From NCBI RefSeq assembly GCF_028372415.1, contig NC_092872.1:12870979-12934978 (forward strand): a stretch of DNA of 64,000 bases, written 5' to 3'. The stretch's first letter is position 1, and the number at the start of each line of letters is the position of its first letter. The stretch comes from Notamacropus eugenii. Lineage: Eukaryota > Chordata > Mammalia > Diprotodontia > Macropodidae. Below, piece after piece: positions 23,025 to 35,584 of this stretch. The notes below the pieces were generated by a model that worked only from the letters and a program-made list of their open reading frames with translations, searched no databases and had not been told where the DNA came from. The position numbers and the translations under genes were made by a program.

Positions 23025-24289
23025 CTAAGAAAAAGAAAAAACAATCAGATCCAGTCATAATGAGGATACATACATTATCAAAATTCTCTGGATCGTAAAG
23101 TAGACATGTGATCTCATGTCTACATTATACATTAATGTACACATTAGTGATCACAGTGCTACCAGCCACAGTATGTATTACAACATTGGCTGACATGTCA
23201 GTGACAGCTCAAGAAAAGCAGATGTCACAAGGGTCCCATGAGAGCACAGGGCTGGGCACCAGTGAGCGGCTGTGAAGACCATGGTGGGTGGACGAACGCC
23301 CCCTCTGCTCACGCTGATCTCTGAACTGTGACTCAGGGACATCACACTGGCACATGAGGTGTCCCAATCTGGTCCTACTGGACACTGTAAATGTCATATA
23401 TGCTACTCAAAAGTCACGTCCTAACACCGAAGGCTCTGTCACTGCAGTGTAAGCCTTAGCAATGTTCTCCTAAGTTGGAAAAGCTTTGAGAAGGACTCTC
23501 ATACCTGTCTCTTGGCTTGGAACCAGCCTGGCTAAGTTCAGAGAGGTTCAACAACATGTTGGCTACAGAATCATGAATTTTTGGCTGTAGAAACTTCAGA
23601 GGCCTAAGTTCTATAAGAGTTGTGCTATTTGTTAATGGAAGGGAATACCCAACACCAGTGAACTTATAGATCCTTAAATTATTACTTTATAAATAAGGGC
23701 AGGCATTTTTATTTCTCCATTAATGAGATTATGTGGTAAGGAGTTAACTTTTAGGAAGCAGGTATAAAGATTTCACCATTAATATGAAAAACTATACTGC
23801 CACTTTAAGTTTAGGTCTCTCTATGGGCTTTCTTTGATTTTGTTTTGGTCACTTACGAGAAGCCCACATGAAGGCTTGGCTCACACTAAAGCTCTTGGTT
23901 CAGAGCGCTCTTAGGGGCTAATGAAATAAAATTGCCTTTACATTTTAAACAGTTTACATACACACACAAGACTGTAGTTGGATAAAGATTAAGATTAGGT
24001 GCTTTTTTACTGCAAGATCAATAAAACAGTTCCTCTCTTTGACATTCTATAGAGAACACAAGCACACACTCAGAAAGCCAAGGAAAACTGAAAGCAAGAA
24101 ATATACTTAAAGAACTATTTCTTTGATCAATTGCCAACTTCTTTCTTATGTCCACACAAGACATAACTCTGATGATAATGCTCTCATTTGCCAACTGGGA
24201 TTTTTTTTATGAGCACTCAAGTTAGCGTCCATGTGTAAGAAATTGACACTGGTCAGAAGGGTGAACAGGGCATACACAGTTGACAGGGT

Positions 24290-24540
24290 GGCACAAAGGA
24301 TAGGGTACTGGGCTTGGAGACAGGAAGAAGTGAGTCCAAATCCAGTCTTGGATATTTAATAACTGCACGACCCGAGGTCATGCAGTGCCCCAAAGTCACT
24401 TTGCTCCACTGTAAAATGGGGACAGCACCTACCTTCTAAGGCTCCTGCGAGGACTAAATGAGATAACATTTGTGAAATGCCTACCACAGGGCCTGGTACC
24501 GAGTAAGCACAAAATGCACCCTTATTTTCTTCCTATCTAT
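24290..24540 (+). repeat. MIR/CORE-type SINE in intron
   Basis: Runs from GGGTGGCACAAAGGATAGGGTACTGGG to TAAAATGGGGACAGCACCTACC and CCTGGTACCGAGTAAGCACAAAATGC, the order head-core-tail of MIR-like SINEs. The remainder of the 23025-25331 intron has no recognisable feature apart from 25085-25270. Confidence 0.85.
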
Positions 24541-25084
24541 TAACACAACAACTTACCTGCAAGGTTCCTGTGTCTCAAACCCATAAACTTATGTGCTTAA
24601 AAGTGTCAGTATACAATTAAGAAACAAGTTCGTATCTGTCAGGAATCTTTGCCAATCCACTTTCAGTTTCTTTACAGCCAAGACTTTATAAAGAAAACAA
24701 GCAGAGGCTCAGGGCATAATCACTTAGTGTCCACTATCATTGCCTCACTTTGCCTTTATTCTCTCAACTGAAGAACGGCCTTTGTTTGGCTTTTCTTCTT
24801 TTTCGGGAAAACGAAACAAAAACCTCCAACCAAACAACAAAATAAACAAAAGCTCCCAAAACACTAAAAGGAAAACAAGTGACAAACAGAGCAGTCTTTT
24901 ACCTACATTTGTGTTCTAGCTACTTACTGATTAACCTCAAAAATGCGTAACGGGGCTGAATGGAGTGCTTTTGGTTGGAGCGCCAGTTTCTGAGTGAAAA
25001 TCTTAATATAATTTTGTATTTTAAATATATAAACTAACTTAGCTGAGGAAAGGCATCCATCTAATTTTCACTTCCTGGCTCTTC

Positions 25085-25270
25085 GTACCAGTGATCTGAT
25101 GGTGTAGGGGTCCTTAATGGTCTCCTAATCCAAAGATCTTAGTTTATAAATGAAGAAAATAAGAATCAGAAAGGTGAAACAATTTGCCCAATGTCACACC
25201 AACAATAAGCAGCAGTTCTGGGTATGGATTAAGGCTCTCTGGTTTCAGCACATATCCTTGTTCAGAAGAA
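25085..25270 (+). repeat. CORE-SINE fragment
   Basis: TTAGTTTATAAATGAAGAAAATAAGAATCAGAAAGGTGAAACAATTTGCCC followed by a degenerate tail. It ends about 60 bp before exon g. Confidence 0.6.
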
Positions 25271-25331
25271 CTAACAAGAAAAACCCTCTATGCTACCAAT
25301 GCTCAATCAAACATATCTTGTTAATTCTTAC

Positions 25332-25386
25332 TTCTGAATCCATCTGATTTAATGTCTCTCGTTCTTTTGATTCAACCAAACGCCAG
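25332..25386 (-). CDS. KANSL1-family exon g: short PEHE exon
   Basis: This exon is only 55 bp, with acceptor TTTCCTTTAG and donor GAA/GTAAGA. It completes the Ser codon and reads WRLVESKERETLNQMDSE. It follows EILTPSW- in the assembled protein, matching TPSWREVD in KANSL1 and TPSWRMVV in KANSL1L. It ends on a codon boundary. Its small size and the strong splice signals on both sides make the call secure despite its length. Confidence 0.95.
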
Positions 25387-26340
25387 CTAAAGGAAAGAGA
25401 ACAGGAAGGGTTACTTTATGATAACAACAACAGTTCAGGGTCCCACACTACTGTGTATCTTTTCTCTTTCCTCTCAGGATTGATATTTATCCTACCTCAT
25501 CACTGAGATGGAAGGAAGCCTGAGTAAGGAATGAAAGGCTTCGTGGAAAACTGCTCAACATTCAGCTCACTAAACCACTCCTTAAACAATCCACCATGAA
25601 CCCCCAGCCCAGACCTCCCCCAGCCAACCCAAAACAAACTTGCCAGCTTCCAATTTAATTCAATTCAGATAGTATCAGACTGTCCTCTAGGGTGGTAAGT
25701 TTCTCTAAGAAAAGACTTACGCCAAGTATAACCTTCACCAACAAGGTCAAACTCTGGGATGATTTTACACCAAATACTTATATTCATCAGTCAGTGCCTC
25801 GATGATAATATAGGATACTACAATGATCCATTCCCTTTTGATTAAGAACAAGAATGGCACATTTAACTAAAGATAAGAAGCTTATATAAGTAAAATAATA
25901 AATACATAATCTAAAATTTTTAATGAAGTTATTCTTTAATTGGTCAATCAATATTTAGAAAACAAACAACAAAAGGGGCAGTGAAGGCACTGACAGGGGG
26001 AAGGGAACAAAACAGAAATATACACGTGATGGAAAACCAAAGAAAGAATCCAGAGGAGTGCTGACAGGACAAAGAAATCCAAGATAATGACAATCTGTAA
26101 GACAGAGAATCAATTATGAGATGACCAGATCCTCTCGTAAGATTTCTGGATCAAACAGAAGTATTTTTACTTAGGATAGAGAGTGTTTATCATTTCACAG
26201 AAAAAGAAAGCCTCCCAATGACTTAATCCCATTATTACACCCTAATCTGGCAACTTCTAAACTCCTACTACTCTCAGAAACGGTATCTTCCTTACCATTA
26301 ATAAGCATAATTTTTCTAAACTGTAAAGCGACCGTTATAC

Positions 26341-26462
26341 CTTGGCGTCAGGATCTCTTTGTACTGCAATTTCTCAACTCGGGCAGCAGTTGCCATGGAC
26401 ATGGGAATCACAATGTTATCGATATCATAGGAGTTTTCTGATCGTTTCTTCTTTGAGGTTTG
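26341..26462 (-). CDS. KANSL1-family exon f: PEHE domain core
   Basis: This exon is 122 bp, with acceptor ACTGAAG and donor AAG/GTATAA. It begins with [20 protein letters not shown] and continues [20 protein letters not shown]. This is the diagnostic start of the PEHE domain, the segment through which KANSL1 and MSL1 bind the catalytic domain of the acetyltransferase KAT8/MOF in the nucleus. [15 protein letters not shown] is like KANSL1L ([13 protein letters not shown]), while [15 protein letters not shown] is identical to the KANSL1 block I recall (KANSL1L has KLEKLQYKELLTPSW). This mosaic is the clearest sign that the gene is not a simple orthologue of either human gene. The last two bases begin a Ser codon. 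Confidence 0.97.
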
Positions 26463-27340
26463 CTTCAGTATGAGCCCCACGAAGCAGAAATGTAAAAGTT
26501 ATATCATGACGTTATCATCAAATAAACAAATTAGATGTGAGAACTAGCAGAATGACTTAGCATGTTTATCTATCACTTGTGCTTTCATTTGGCTGACTGT
26601 TTCAATTCATAATTGACAAGTTCTAAGAGAACCATAGGAGACCTTGGAAAGAAATCTGTGAGTAAACAAAAAGCTGGGTTAGCACTTTCCCGAGTTAAAC
26701 TTCCAGGGGGCCAATAGAATGGCCTAGCCCATGCATCTACTCCTATGGAACTGAGGAGTCTAGCGACCTCTACTAGTGTCTACAATGGTTGAAAAGCTTG
26801 GTTGTATAATAACTGGATAACTTGGCTGTATAGTAATAATAGTAATAATAATAAAGAGACCGTTTTTTATTCTTAAATGAACTATTAGGCCGAAAAAAGA
26901 AATTACTGGAGTTGACCAATTACAAGATGCTCTGTAGCCTGATGTTGGATGACCCAATCTGAAACAGATTTTGAAAGCTTGTATTCACTGAGTTAAGTCC
27001 AGAGACTTTATAAAGACTCACACATATGTTTCTAGGACTTCACAGATTTCCACAAAAAAAATTTTTTTATTAAACTTTTGGTTTTGTATCATGCCTGTTC
27101 CTGAATTCCTGGGCTCTGCCTCTTCTGCCCTCCACAAAGCATTTAAATGCTTCCTTTTAACAAAGAAAAACTGTTCAGTCAAAAAAATCAACAGTGACCT
27201 CATCTGACAGTGTCGGCAACATTCTTTTTCTACACAACTGTACATGCTACTAAGGGTTTCACTGTTTCTTCTTTAGGATCAAGACTGATCACTGCACTTA
27301 TTTAGAATTCGAATTTAGAATTCCCCCTACTTTCCATTTA
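26463..27340. other. intronic sequence, no feature recognised
   Basis: No repeat or exon candidate recognised apart from a short AAT/AAC run near 26835-26855. Confidence 0.5.
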
Positions 27341-27344
27341 GAAG

Positions 27345-27470
27345 ACTGCAGTCATTATGTATAATGTTCTCTTGATTTTGTAGTAGTCTCTACAAGTCTC
27401 CCCATGTTTTTCTGAATTTCTCAGATTTATTACTCCATAATAATGTTCCATTACATTCATAATATACAAA
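27345..27470 (-). mobile_element. L1 3'-region fragment
   Basis: Contains the reverse of the L1 3' landmarks (TTTTTCTGAATTTCTCAGATTTATTACTCC and a GTTCCATTACATTCAT block). Confidence 0.6.
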
Positions 27471-27709
27471 GCCAAGAGGCTACTGAACACACTTCATTAG
27501 TCAGGATGTAAAGAAATCCTGACAGGCTTACCCTGTTTAGTTACTATAATAATGGACTGAATCTATTAAGAACTTTTATAGGTAGGTTAAAAAAAAACCT
27601 GACTTTCCACAGATAAGGCATGGATAGACAACAGTTTGTCTGGAAAAGATAAGGTGGACAGTTAAAAGAAGCTAATATGATCCTGTACTAGATTAAAAAG
27701 AATTCTGCT

Positions 27710-28262
27710 CCTAGCAATATGGTGGTGATAATCTTAGCGCCCTCTGCCATGCACAGATATGAAGAATACTATGTTCAGTTCAGGCCACCACAGGTCAGCA
27801 AGGACACTGATAAGCTAGAGGAGGTCAATTAAGACAGTGGAAAGTCTTGATTCCATGTCATATGAGGATCAGATGAAAGACACAGAAAGGAATAACCTGA
27901 AGAAGAGAACTTGGGGGGGGGCCAGGAATACTGTGCTCAAGTATTTGAAGGGGTGAAATGTGGCAGAGGGATTAGACTTTTCTGTCTGGCTCTAAAGGGT
28001 AGAATCAAAAGTAGTGTGTGGGAGTTGCAGAGAGGCAAGTTTAGTCTGGATGACAGGAAAAACTTCCCAACAATTGAAGCTACCCGTAAGTGGGATGGTG
28101 TGTCTCAGGAGATGGTGAGATTTTCCCTTCACTGGAAGTCTGTACAGAGAGGATGGATGAACTTCTATTTCTTATGCTGTGATGTAGATTATTTTTTGGG
28201 TAGGGGTTTGGACTAGACAATTTTTTTTATGTCCTTTCCTACCCTGAAATGCTGTGATATAC
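27710..28262 (+). mobile_element. CR1/L3 LINE 3' end
   Basis: Matches the CR1/L3 3' pattern in order: CAAGTATTTGAAGGGGTGAAATGTGG, GGGATTAGAC, TGCAGAGAGGCAAGTTTAG, GACAGGAAAAACTTCCC, AAGTGGGATGGTGTGTCTC, GGGTTTGGACTAGACAA and a tail of CTGTGATAT-type repeats. Confidence 0.85.
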
Positions 28263-28264
28263 TG

Positions 28265-28640
28265 CAATCTAATTAGCCATTTCTCCCCCAAAATAACACT
28301 TTTTCAGTTCTATACTACTGTGAAAATTCTACTATCAGTATTTTGGTAGATGTCAAGGACTCTTTGGATGTGTTTTTGACCTCTATGGGGTATAAAGTCC
28401 AATGTCAGGGTTACTGGATCGAAGGGCGCAGACTTAGAGACTTGTCTTGCATTTATTGTCCAACATTCATTGTTTTTGGTTTTTTTTGGTTATCTTACTG
28501 AAACCTTGGAGTTACTTTACTTTCCATTTCTTTTTACTACTGTTAATTTGCAGCATTTAAAAGAATGTGCCTACTATTAATTTGGTTTCTTCTGAAAACT
28601 TTGTTTATACCTTTTGATCATCCATTTACTAGGGAACAGA
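28265..28640 (-). mobile_element. L1 3'-region fragment
   Basis: Reverse-oriented L1 landmarks, including GTCAGGGTTACTGGATCGAAGGG and CTATGGGGTATAAAG, with low identity. Confidence 0.65.
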
Positions 28641-28659
28641 AATCTCACATTAAAAGGAA

Positions 28660-28925
28660 GCATGGTGTAATGGAAAGAGTGTTAGACTGGAAGTAAGCAG
28701 GGGTAAGCAGGGGGATACTACGTCTTACACTCACTAGTTATCTGGCCATGGACAAAGCAATTAACCTCTCTGAGCCTCAATTCTCTCATCTGGAAGCAGG
28801 GTAACAATAATAATGATAATGTGAATGTGACAACTTGCAGGGCTGTTGGAAGGATATGAACATACGTGCAATTACTTTGCCAAAGTTAAAGTGATATGTG
28901 TCAATTATTACTTGAGATACCAAAC
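28660..28925 (+). repeat. tRNA-derived SINE
   Basis: GAAGCATGGTGTAATGGAAAGAGTG through CAATTAACCTCTCTGAGCCTCAATTC to a degenerate tail with AAC/AAT repeats. Confidence 0.8.
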
Positions 28926-29587
28926 CAGAGTGGACAATCTTGGAAAGCATGGACAAGATATACTTTAACAGCAATTCCTGATAGGCAAAGGGCTAAGTCT
29001 AGCCATTGGATTTGGAAGTTTGTTCTGGGTTGCATACATCCCAATTCTGTCACAAATGAAAATGTTCTACACCTTGTGGGGAGGAACAGAGCAGGGAAAA
29101 GCACATCTCTATCCTTACCACCATATTACAGTTTTCTTCACAAGTGAGAGATCACCTGGAAATTCAAGGGGCAGTCATGGATTCTTAAATGCAAGGTACA
29201 AAGTTACTAAAATGGAGATTCAAATTTTTGCTTCTTTGTAGGCAAAAGAAGCCCATGAAAGGGTGGCTCTGCAGTCAGAAGTACTGTCCTTGATATACAT
29301 ACTGGCCATGTGACCATCAACAGATCCCTGCTTTCTCAGGGCCCCAGCAACTTCTCTATGGCTGAAAGCTGCATACTGACACTCACAGGAAATTCTCCAG
29401 AATGCTGAAATCATAGGTCAGGACCAAAAACCATGTGCCTATAAGGACTAATGTGCCTATGGACTAACACTAAGGCAGCGGCAACTTTTCTATGCAATAT
29501 CGTGGCTACGTGGACGTCCCCAGAAACCTTTTCATAATCAGGAATTCCATCTAGTTGATGGTCATTTTAATTTTAACCATTACTCAC

Positions 29588-29760
29588 CAAGGCAGAACTG
29601 GTGGAGGGCTGGCTGGATGATGGTGCTGTAGAACTATCAACAATATAAGGTGACAGATTGTGCTCCAAAGGACTGGGCTTCAGTGTTTGGGGGCTAGAGG
29701 CAAACACGCTAGGGCTGGCTGCGGGTCCTTTAGGGTGTCTTCCTTCCTTAAGAGGTGAAT
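29588..29760 (-). CDS. KANSL1-family exon e: Ser/Pro-rich linker
   Basis: This exon is 173 bp, with acceptor CTCATACAG and donor TTG/GTGAGTA. The frame is fixed by the neighbours: two bases complete an Asn codon, then SPLKEGRHPKGPAASPSVFA and a Ser/Pro/Thr-rich run ending SSQPSTSSAL. The other two frames contain early stops. The low-complexity composition suggests a disordered linker with many possible phosphorylation sites (inference). This part is poorly conserved in the family, so assignment rests on splice sites, phase and composition rather than sequence identity. It ends on a codon boundary. Confidence 0.92.
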
Positions 29761-29989
29761 CTGTATGAGATCAGAAGATACCTATGAATTCCAGAGGCAT
29801 TTATCAACTTTTTTCCAATAAACATTATTAAGTCTTTTGCAGATCTCAGTTTGTCTGAGACAAAAGCCCAGTCAGTGGTTAAGGCTAGGTTAAAATGATG
29901 CAAAGAATAACCTCTTTACTTAGCAAAAAAAATAAAATCAATCTGGGAGGGGAAGAAAATATCTGGAAATTAAGGGGTTGTTGAAACAA

Positions 29990-30200
29990 ATGATCACTTA
30001 TGATTATAATGGAAATAAATAGTTTTAGAGAAGCCTGGGAAAATTTTCATCAAATGATTCAGAGGGAAATGAACAGTATCATGAGAACAATTTGCACCAC
30101 AACATCAATACTGTAATAAAAGAACAACTGTGAAAGACTTTAAAACTCCAATCATTTAAAAAGACACAGGACAAGATATTTCTTTTAGCAAAGCACGGGT
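29990..30200 (+). mobile_element. L1 3'-region fragment
   Basis: Contains AGAGGGAAATGAACAGTATCATGAGAACAATTTGCACC and AACTGTGAAAGACTTTAAAACTCC, matching the plus-strand L1 3' region seen also at 42.9 and 57.9 kb. Confidence 0.65.
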
Positions 30201-30504
30201 CAAGGAATCAAACAAGTGGTATACTACCTTTAGGAATTAACAGTAGAGAATAGTAATCCCTTATGAACTCGACACCTTTCCTCTCCCATCACCTTCCATG
30301 CAGTTTATTGTGCACAAACTAATCCCTGGGCTTGTGCCCTGAGATCTGCTCAGAGATGTTCCTCTTGCTAAAGTTTCTGCTGATACTTCATTCTTGCCTT
30401 TGTACCACAGACCTGTTGCAATAAGTAAGGTCATCACCTTAACTTTGCCCAGTCCTTAAGTGGAAGAAGGGAAAATATAAAAGGGGAGAGTAATGCACTC
30501 CCTG

Positions 30505-30815
30505 TGGGGTGTGTTGTCCTTTGTTGCTGAAGAAGACCATGCTACATGATGACATGACTTGCACTTGACTTTGTTTTGTGTGAGGGAGGGCTGTGCAGGT
30601 CACCAGCCTCACTTCTCCTCCAGAGCCATCTGAATCCAGTGACCAGATACTCCTCAGGATAACTGGAGATGACCCAGGATGAGGCAATTGGGGTTAAGTG
30701 ACTTGCCCAAGGTCACACAGCTAGTGAGTGTCAAGTGTCTGAGGTGAGATTTGAACTCAGGTCCTCTTGACTCTTGTACCGGTGCTCTATCCACTGTACC
30801 ACCTAGCTGCCCCAA
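30505..30815 (-). repeat. long tRNA-derived marsupial SINE
   Basis: Runs from GTGTTGTCCTTTGTTGCTGAAGAAGACCATG through CAGCCTCACTTCTCCTCC and AGTGACTTGCCCAAGGTCACACAGCTAG to CTATCCACTGTACCACCTAGCTGCCCC. The same 3' part recurs on the other strand at 38513-38703. Confidence 0.9.
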
Positions 30816-31524
30816 CTGCCTGTGGTGATCTTTAGCTTAAGGAAGCCCCACAACTTGCCAGGAATGTCCATACTGCCCTCTGCAAAGCCTACAAAAAGAG
30901 ACAGACACTGACTCATTTTGCAGAGAGACAAAGTATGGAGAGAACACAGGCAGGACTGAAGGAAAAGAGACTAGCTTCCATATAGATAAAATTCCCTACT
31001 ATAGGAGGACACCGGCATATCTTAAGTGCAGTCTTAAAAGGTAAATTCAATATTAATGGGGGGAGGGTCAGAAAGTGGGCAATGGAGAAATATAAAGAAA
31101 AAAGACTAAAATCACCTAAGATTTCAGGAGGAAGAAAATTCAGTTAAAAGTCAAGCACATGAGTTAAAAAGCAAGATAAATTAACAGGAGAAATACTAAA
31201 TCAGAAGACAAGTAATGACATATAAAAGATTATAAATTTCTCTAAATGTTGCAAGACAAAGGAAACTGAACCAATGCCTAATAAATTGCAGAACTCAGTA
31301 GTTTGCTAAGAGAAGATGAAAATGCAGCAAGATATTCCCGAATGGTTCAAGAGATTAGAATCAGGAAAGAAGAAGTTAGAACAAGTAGCAGAATTTATGG
31401 TATGGACATTAGCAGTAACTAGCAGAATGGAAAAATTTAAAATTCACAGTGGTGAAGCTCTCCAAAGAAACCAAAGAAAATAACAGATTGCAGTACTGAG
31501 TAAAACTCAGTAATGCTGAAAAAA

Positions 31525-31617
31525 CACATGGAAAAGAACTGGAAACTATGACCTCTTCATTGAGGAATGGCTGAAGAAGTCACGGGATATGAATATGATG
31601 CAATACTACTATTGTAC
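31525..31617 (+). mobile_element. L1 3' region, left part, split by HAL1
   Basis: TTCATTGAGGAATGGCTGAAGAAG...GATGCAATACTACTATTGTACTACA corresponds to the L1 3' region. The following L1 positions (AATGACGAATGTGATGGTTTCAG) resume at 35229. Confidence 0.75.
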
Positions 31618-34600
31618 TACAAGATGGCAGAATAGAAAGACACATACACTATAGAACTTCCCCCACAGCCCACAAAATACCTGTAAAAAATGACTCTCAA
31701 CAAATTCTAGAGCAGCAGAAGCCACAGAACAACAGAGTGAAAGAGGTTTCCAGCCAAAGGTAACCTGGAAGGCTGACAGGAAAAGTCTGTCTCACGGGAC
31801 GCTGAGTGAAGCAAAGCTCAGCCCTGGCCACATAGCTCTGGGAGGAACAGGACCTGAACAGACCTCTGGAGCAGAGTTCCCAGCTGTGAGGGTCCCAGAT
31901 CCCTCAACCCACAAGTGACAAAGAAAGCTCCAAAGGTAAGTGTGGGAGGGCTTTCTCAGCTGGGCGAGAGGGAAATGGGGTTCCTCCAGCAATAGCCCCA
32001 GGCAGCGGCAGCAACAGCAGCAACAAGCTGCAGGCAGCTACTGTGGCCGGGAAGCAACCTGGGTCCGTTGTCCAGGCTGCTCAGCTTAAAGCCTCTGGCA
32101 GTAGGGAGCAGCTGATCTAAACCTCAGCCCTCAGTGACAGCCCTGCCTCTACCCAAAGCCCTGGGGAATTGAGCAGCTGAGTCGAATGTACTGGGGAGAG
32201 GAGAGGCAACAGGACCTTCCTCTTGACAAAGGATTCAGAAGTCAAGTGACTGGCTGGGAAAATGTCTCAAAAAGGGAAAAAAAAATAAGACCATAGAAGG
32301 TTACTTTCTTGGTGTACAGGCGTCTCCTCCCATCCTTTCGAATGAGGAAGAACAAGGCATACTGTCAGAGGAAGCCAAGGCCCTTACCTCCAGTGCCTCC
32401 AACATGAATGTAAACTGAGCTCAGGCAACAGAAGAGCTTGAAAAAAGAGTTAGCAGCTTGCTAAAGGAGAACCACAAAACGCTGAGGAAAATAACACCTT
32501 TAAAAAGAGGCTAACTCAACTGGAAAAAGAGGTCCAAAAAGCCAATGAGGAGAAGGAGGCTTTAAAAAGCAGAATTAGCCAAATGGAGAAGGTTCAAAAG
32601 CTCACTCAACAAAACAGTTCTTTAAAAGAGAGACCCCAGTTCAGGGAAGCTAATGACTATGAGACAAACCAAGCAGTTAAAAAACAAAACCAAAAGTTTG
32701 AAAAAATAGAAGATAATGTGAAACATCTCATTGGAAAAACAACTGACCTAGAAAATAGATCCAGAAGAGACAATTTAAAAATTATGGGACTACCTGAAAG
32801 CCATGATCAAAAAAAGAGCCTAGACATTATCTTCCATGAAAGTATCAAAGAAAACTGTCTTGATATTCTAGAACCAAAGGGCAAAATAAATATTGAAAGA
32901 ATCCACTGATCACCTCCTGAAAGAGACTGAAAAGAGAAACTCCTAGGAATATTGTGGGCAAATTTCAGAGTTCCCAGGTCAAGGAGAAAATATTGCAAGC
33001 AGCTAGAAAGAAACAATTCAAGTATTGTGGAAATACAATCAGCATAACACACGATCTGGCAGCTTCAACATTAAGTGACTGAAGGGCTTGTAATAGGACA
33101 TTCCAGAAGTCAAAGGAACTGGGATTAAAACCAAGAATCACCTACCCAGCAAAACTGAGTACAATACTTCAAGGGAATAAATGGTCATTCAATGCTATAG
33201 AGGACTTTCAAGCATTCATGATGAAAAAACCAGAACTGAAGAGAAAATCTGACTTTCAAACACAAGAATCAAGAGAAGTATGAAAAGGTAAACAGGAAAG
33301 AGAAATCATAAAAGACTTTCTAAAGCTGAATTGTTTACATTCCTAGAAAGATAATATTTGTAACTCTTGAGACTTTTCTCAGTATTTGGATAGGTGGAGA
33401 GATTGTACACACATACACATACACACACACACATATAGACAGTACAGGTTGAGTTGAATCAGAAAAGATGCTATCCATAAAAAAAAAAATAAAAATTAGG
33501 GGATGAGGGAGGAAAATACTGGGAGGACAAAGGGAATGGGGAAGGCTATCACTCATAAAAGAGATAAGCAAAATCTTGTTTAATGGAGGAGAAAAGGGAG
33601 AAGGGGAGAGGGGAAAAGTGAAGCTCACCCTCTTCGTACATGGCTTAAGGAGGGAATAACATGCTCACTAAATTTGGTATGAAAATCTGTCTTACACTAC
33701 AGGAAAGTAGGGGAGGAAGCGACAAGTGGGGTGAGGGGAGTGATAAAAGGGAGGGCAAATGGCAGAAGGGAGTGACTAGAAATAAACACTTTTGGGAAGG
33801 GACAAGGTCAAATGAGGGAATAAAAAAATAAGGGGCAATAGGGTAGGATAGAGGGCAATATAGCTAGTATTACACAACATGATTGTTATGGAAGTCTTTT
33901 GCAAAATGACACATATTTAGTCTGTACTGAATTGCTTGCCTTCTCAGTGGGGATGGGTAAGGAGGGAGGGAGGGAGAGAAGTTTGGATTCAAAGTATTAG
34001 AAACAAATGTTGAGAGTTATTATTGACCATAACTGGGAAATAAGAAACACAGGTAATGGGGTATAGGAATTTATCTTGCCTTACAAGAAGAAAGAGAAGA
34101 TGGAGATAAGGGAAGGGTGGGGTGTGACAGAAAGGAGGGTACATTGAGGGAAGGGGTAATCAGAATGCAAGATATTAGGGGGTAGAGGGGTAGGGAAGAG
34201 ATGGGGAGAAAAATTAGACAAAGTGATGTAAAAGCAATTAGTATTAAAACAATTGACTGAATTAATTACTGAGACTAAATCAGAGACATCTTTAGTTTAG
34301 ATTAGTTAGAATTTTAATCTAAGTTTTCTAGAGGCAGGTAACCTCAGGTAAAATTTGGCATTGATGGAAAATTTAAGGTTTTAATGGTAAACTTGATTTT
34401 ATGATAGTTATTTAATCAGGAACTAGAACATGTATAGAAAGGCATGTAAGCCACATAAGACTTGCCTCAAAAGATGTTCCTTAGTCAATGAGAAATTATA
34501 GTCATATCTGAAACCTGGTTATTGGATCTTGCTATTTTAAGAATCTATGGGACTATTAACTGACTGTTCTTCTGAGTCTAACTCCAGGTATGGACAGCAA

Positions 34601-35228
34601 GAAGGGCAGTCTGAGCCTCCAATCCATGATGCCAGTAAGCCTGTGAGATGCTGATATGAACTGCAAAAGGTGATCTCATGGGAAGGGTAGGAGAGCGGCT
34701 GTTCAGCCCTGGGCTGAGGTAGGATTCTCCTGACGCAATTTCTCCACTGACACCTGGCAGACTTTAAGCCTGATTGAATGCAAGTGGACAATCTACTCCT
34801 GCCTGGAACTGACATGAAGTTGGGGAGATACTGTTTCCCTGTAATGTTCCTACTCTTAGTGGCAATTTCCTATAGTCAAAAAGTTTCTAAGCTTTATACC
34901 AGATCTATTCAATTATAGATTGTTGGTAGGGGAATATCTGAGGTTAAGTCTAAAATTAAGCTATTAGGCTTAGGACTTTAGACCAACATTAAGTTAGGAT
35001 CCTTTAATTCTTAGTAATAGTGTGGAGACAATTAGGTCAATGGCTTGTGAAGTTAGCATACATAGCTATTATTTGTGTCTCAGTTGGTTAATATTAAAAA
35101 AAAATTCGTTTGTGGTCTATATTGTAAATGCTTTAAAAGAAGTATCACCTGACCAAAAGTTGGAACTGTTTTATGTGATATAAACTGTGTTAAAAATGAA
35201 AAATAAAAAAAATTAAAATAAAAAAAAA
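31618..35228 (+). mobile_element. ORF1-only L1-type element (HAL1-like) inserted into an L1
   Basis: Starts AAGATGGCAGAATAGAAAGAC. The 5' leader runs to 32262. ORF1 begins with ATG at 32263 and ends near 33283, and is degenerate. A G/A-rich 3' UTR runs to about 34230. About 1 kb of AT-richer sequence (34231-35190) then leads to a tail AAAAATAAAAAAAATTAAAATAAAA. No ORF2 is visible. The flanking L1 is continuous across the insert, so the whole 3.6 kb is either one insertion or a HAL1 plus a second insert. Confidence 0.7.
32263..33283 (+). pseudogene. HAL1 ORF1 pseudogene
   Basis: The start MSQKGKKK is quickly followed by an in-frame stop. The best open part, 32583-32909, carries a coiled coil and then TTDLENRSRRDNLKIMGLPE, the L1 ORF1 RNA-binding landmark. 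Later pieces, read in shifted frames, continue the C-terminal domain up to QESREV and a stop. It is non-functional. Confidence 0.8.
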
Positions 35229-35580
35229 TGACGAATGTGATGGTTTCAGAAAAACCTACGCGTTCTATGAAGTGATGCACAATGAAGCACAACGTGTACG
35301 ATAACAACAATTTGAAAGAGTTAGGAACTCTGATCAATACAGTGTTCCACAACCATTCCAGAAGAGTAATAGTAAAAATGCTAGATAGGAGATAAATTCA
35401 GAGCATGGACTGCAGCATACACATACTTTGTTGGGGGAAAGGGCGAATGGAAAGTTTTTTTGTTTGACTATATATATTTGTAATGGGTTTTGTATTTCTT
35501 ACTTTTTTAATGGGGAGAAGGGGATGTGGGAAGAGAAGAGGGTAAAATTGAAAATAAAATTGAATTAAAAAATTTTTTTA
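35229..35580 (+). mobile_element. L1 3' end, right part
   Basis: GAATGTGATGGTTTCAGAAAAACC continues the L1 broken at 31617. It ends AAAATTGAAAATAAAATTGAATTAAAA. Confidence 0.8.
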
Positions 35581-35584
35581 AAAG

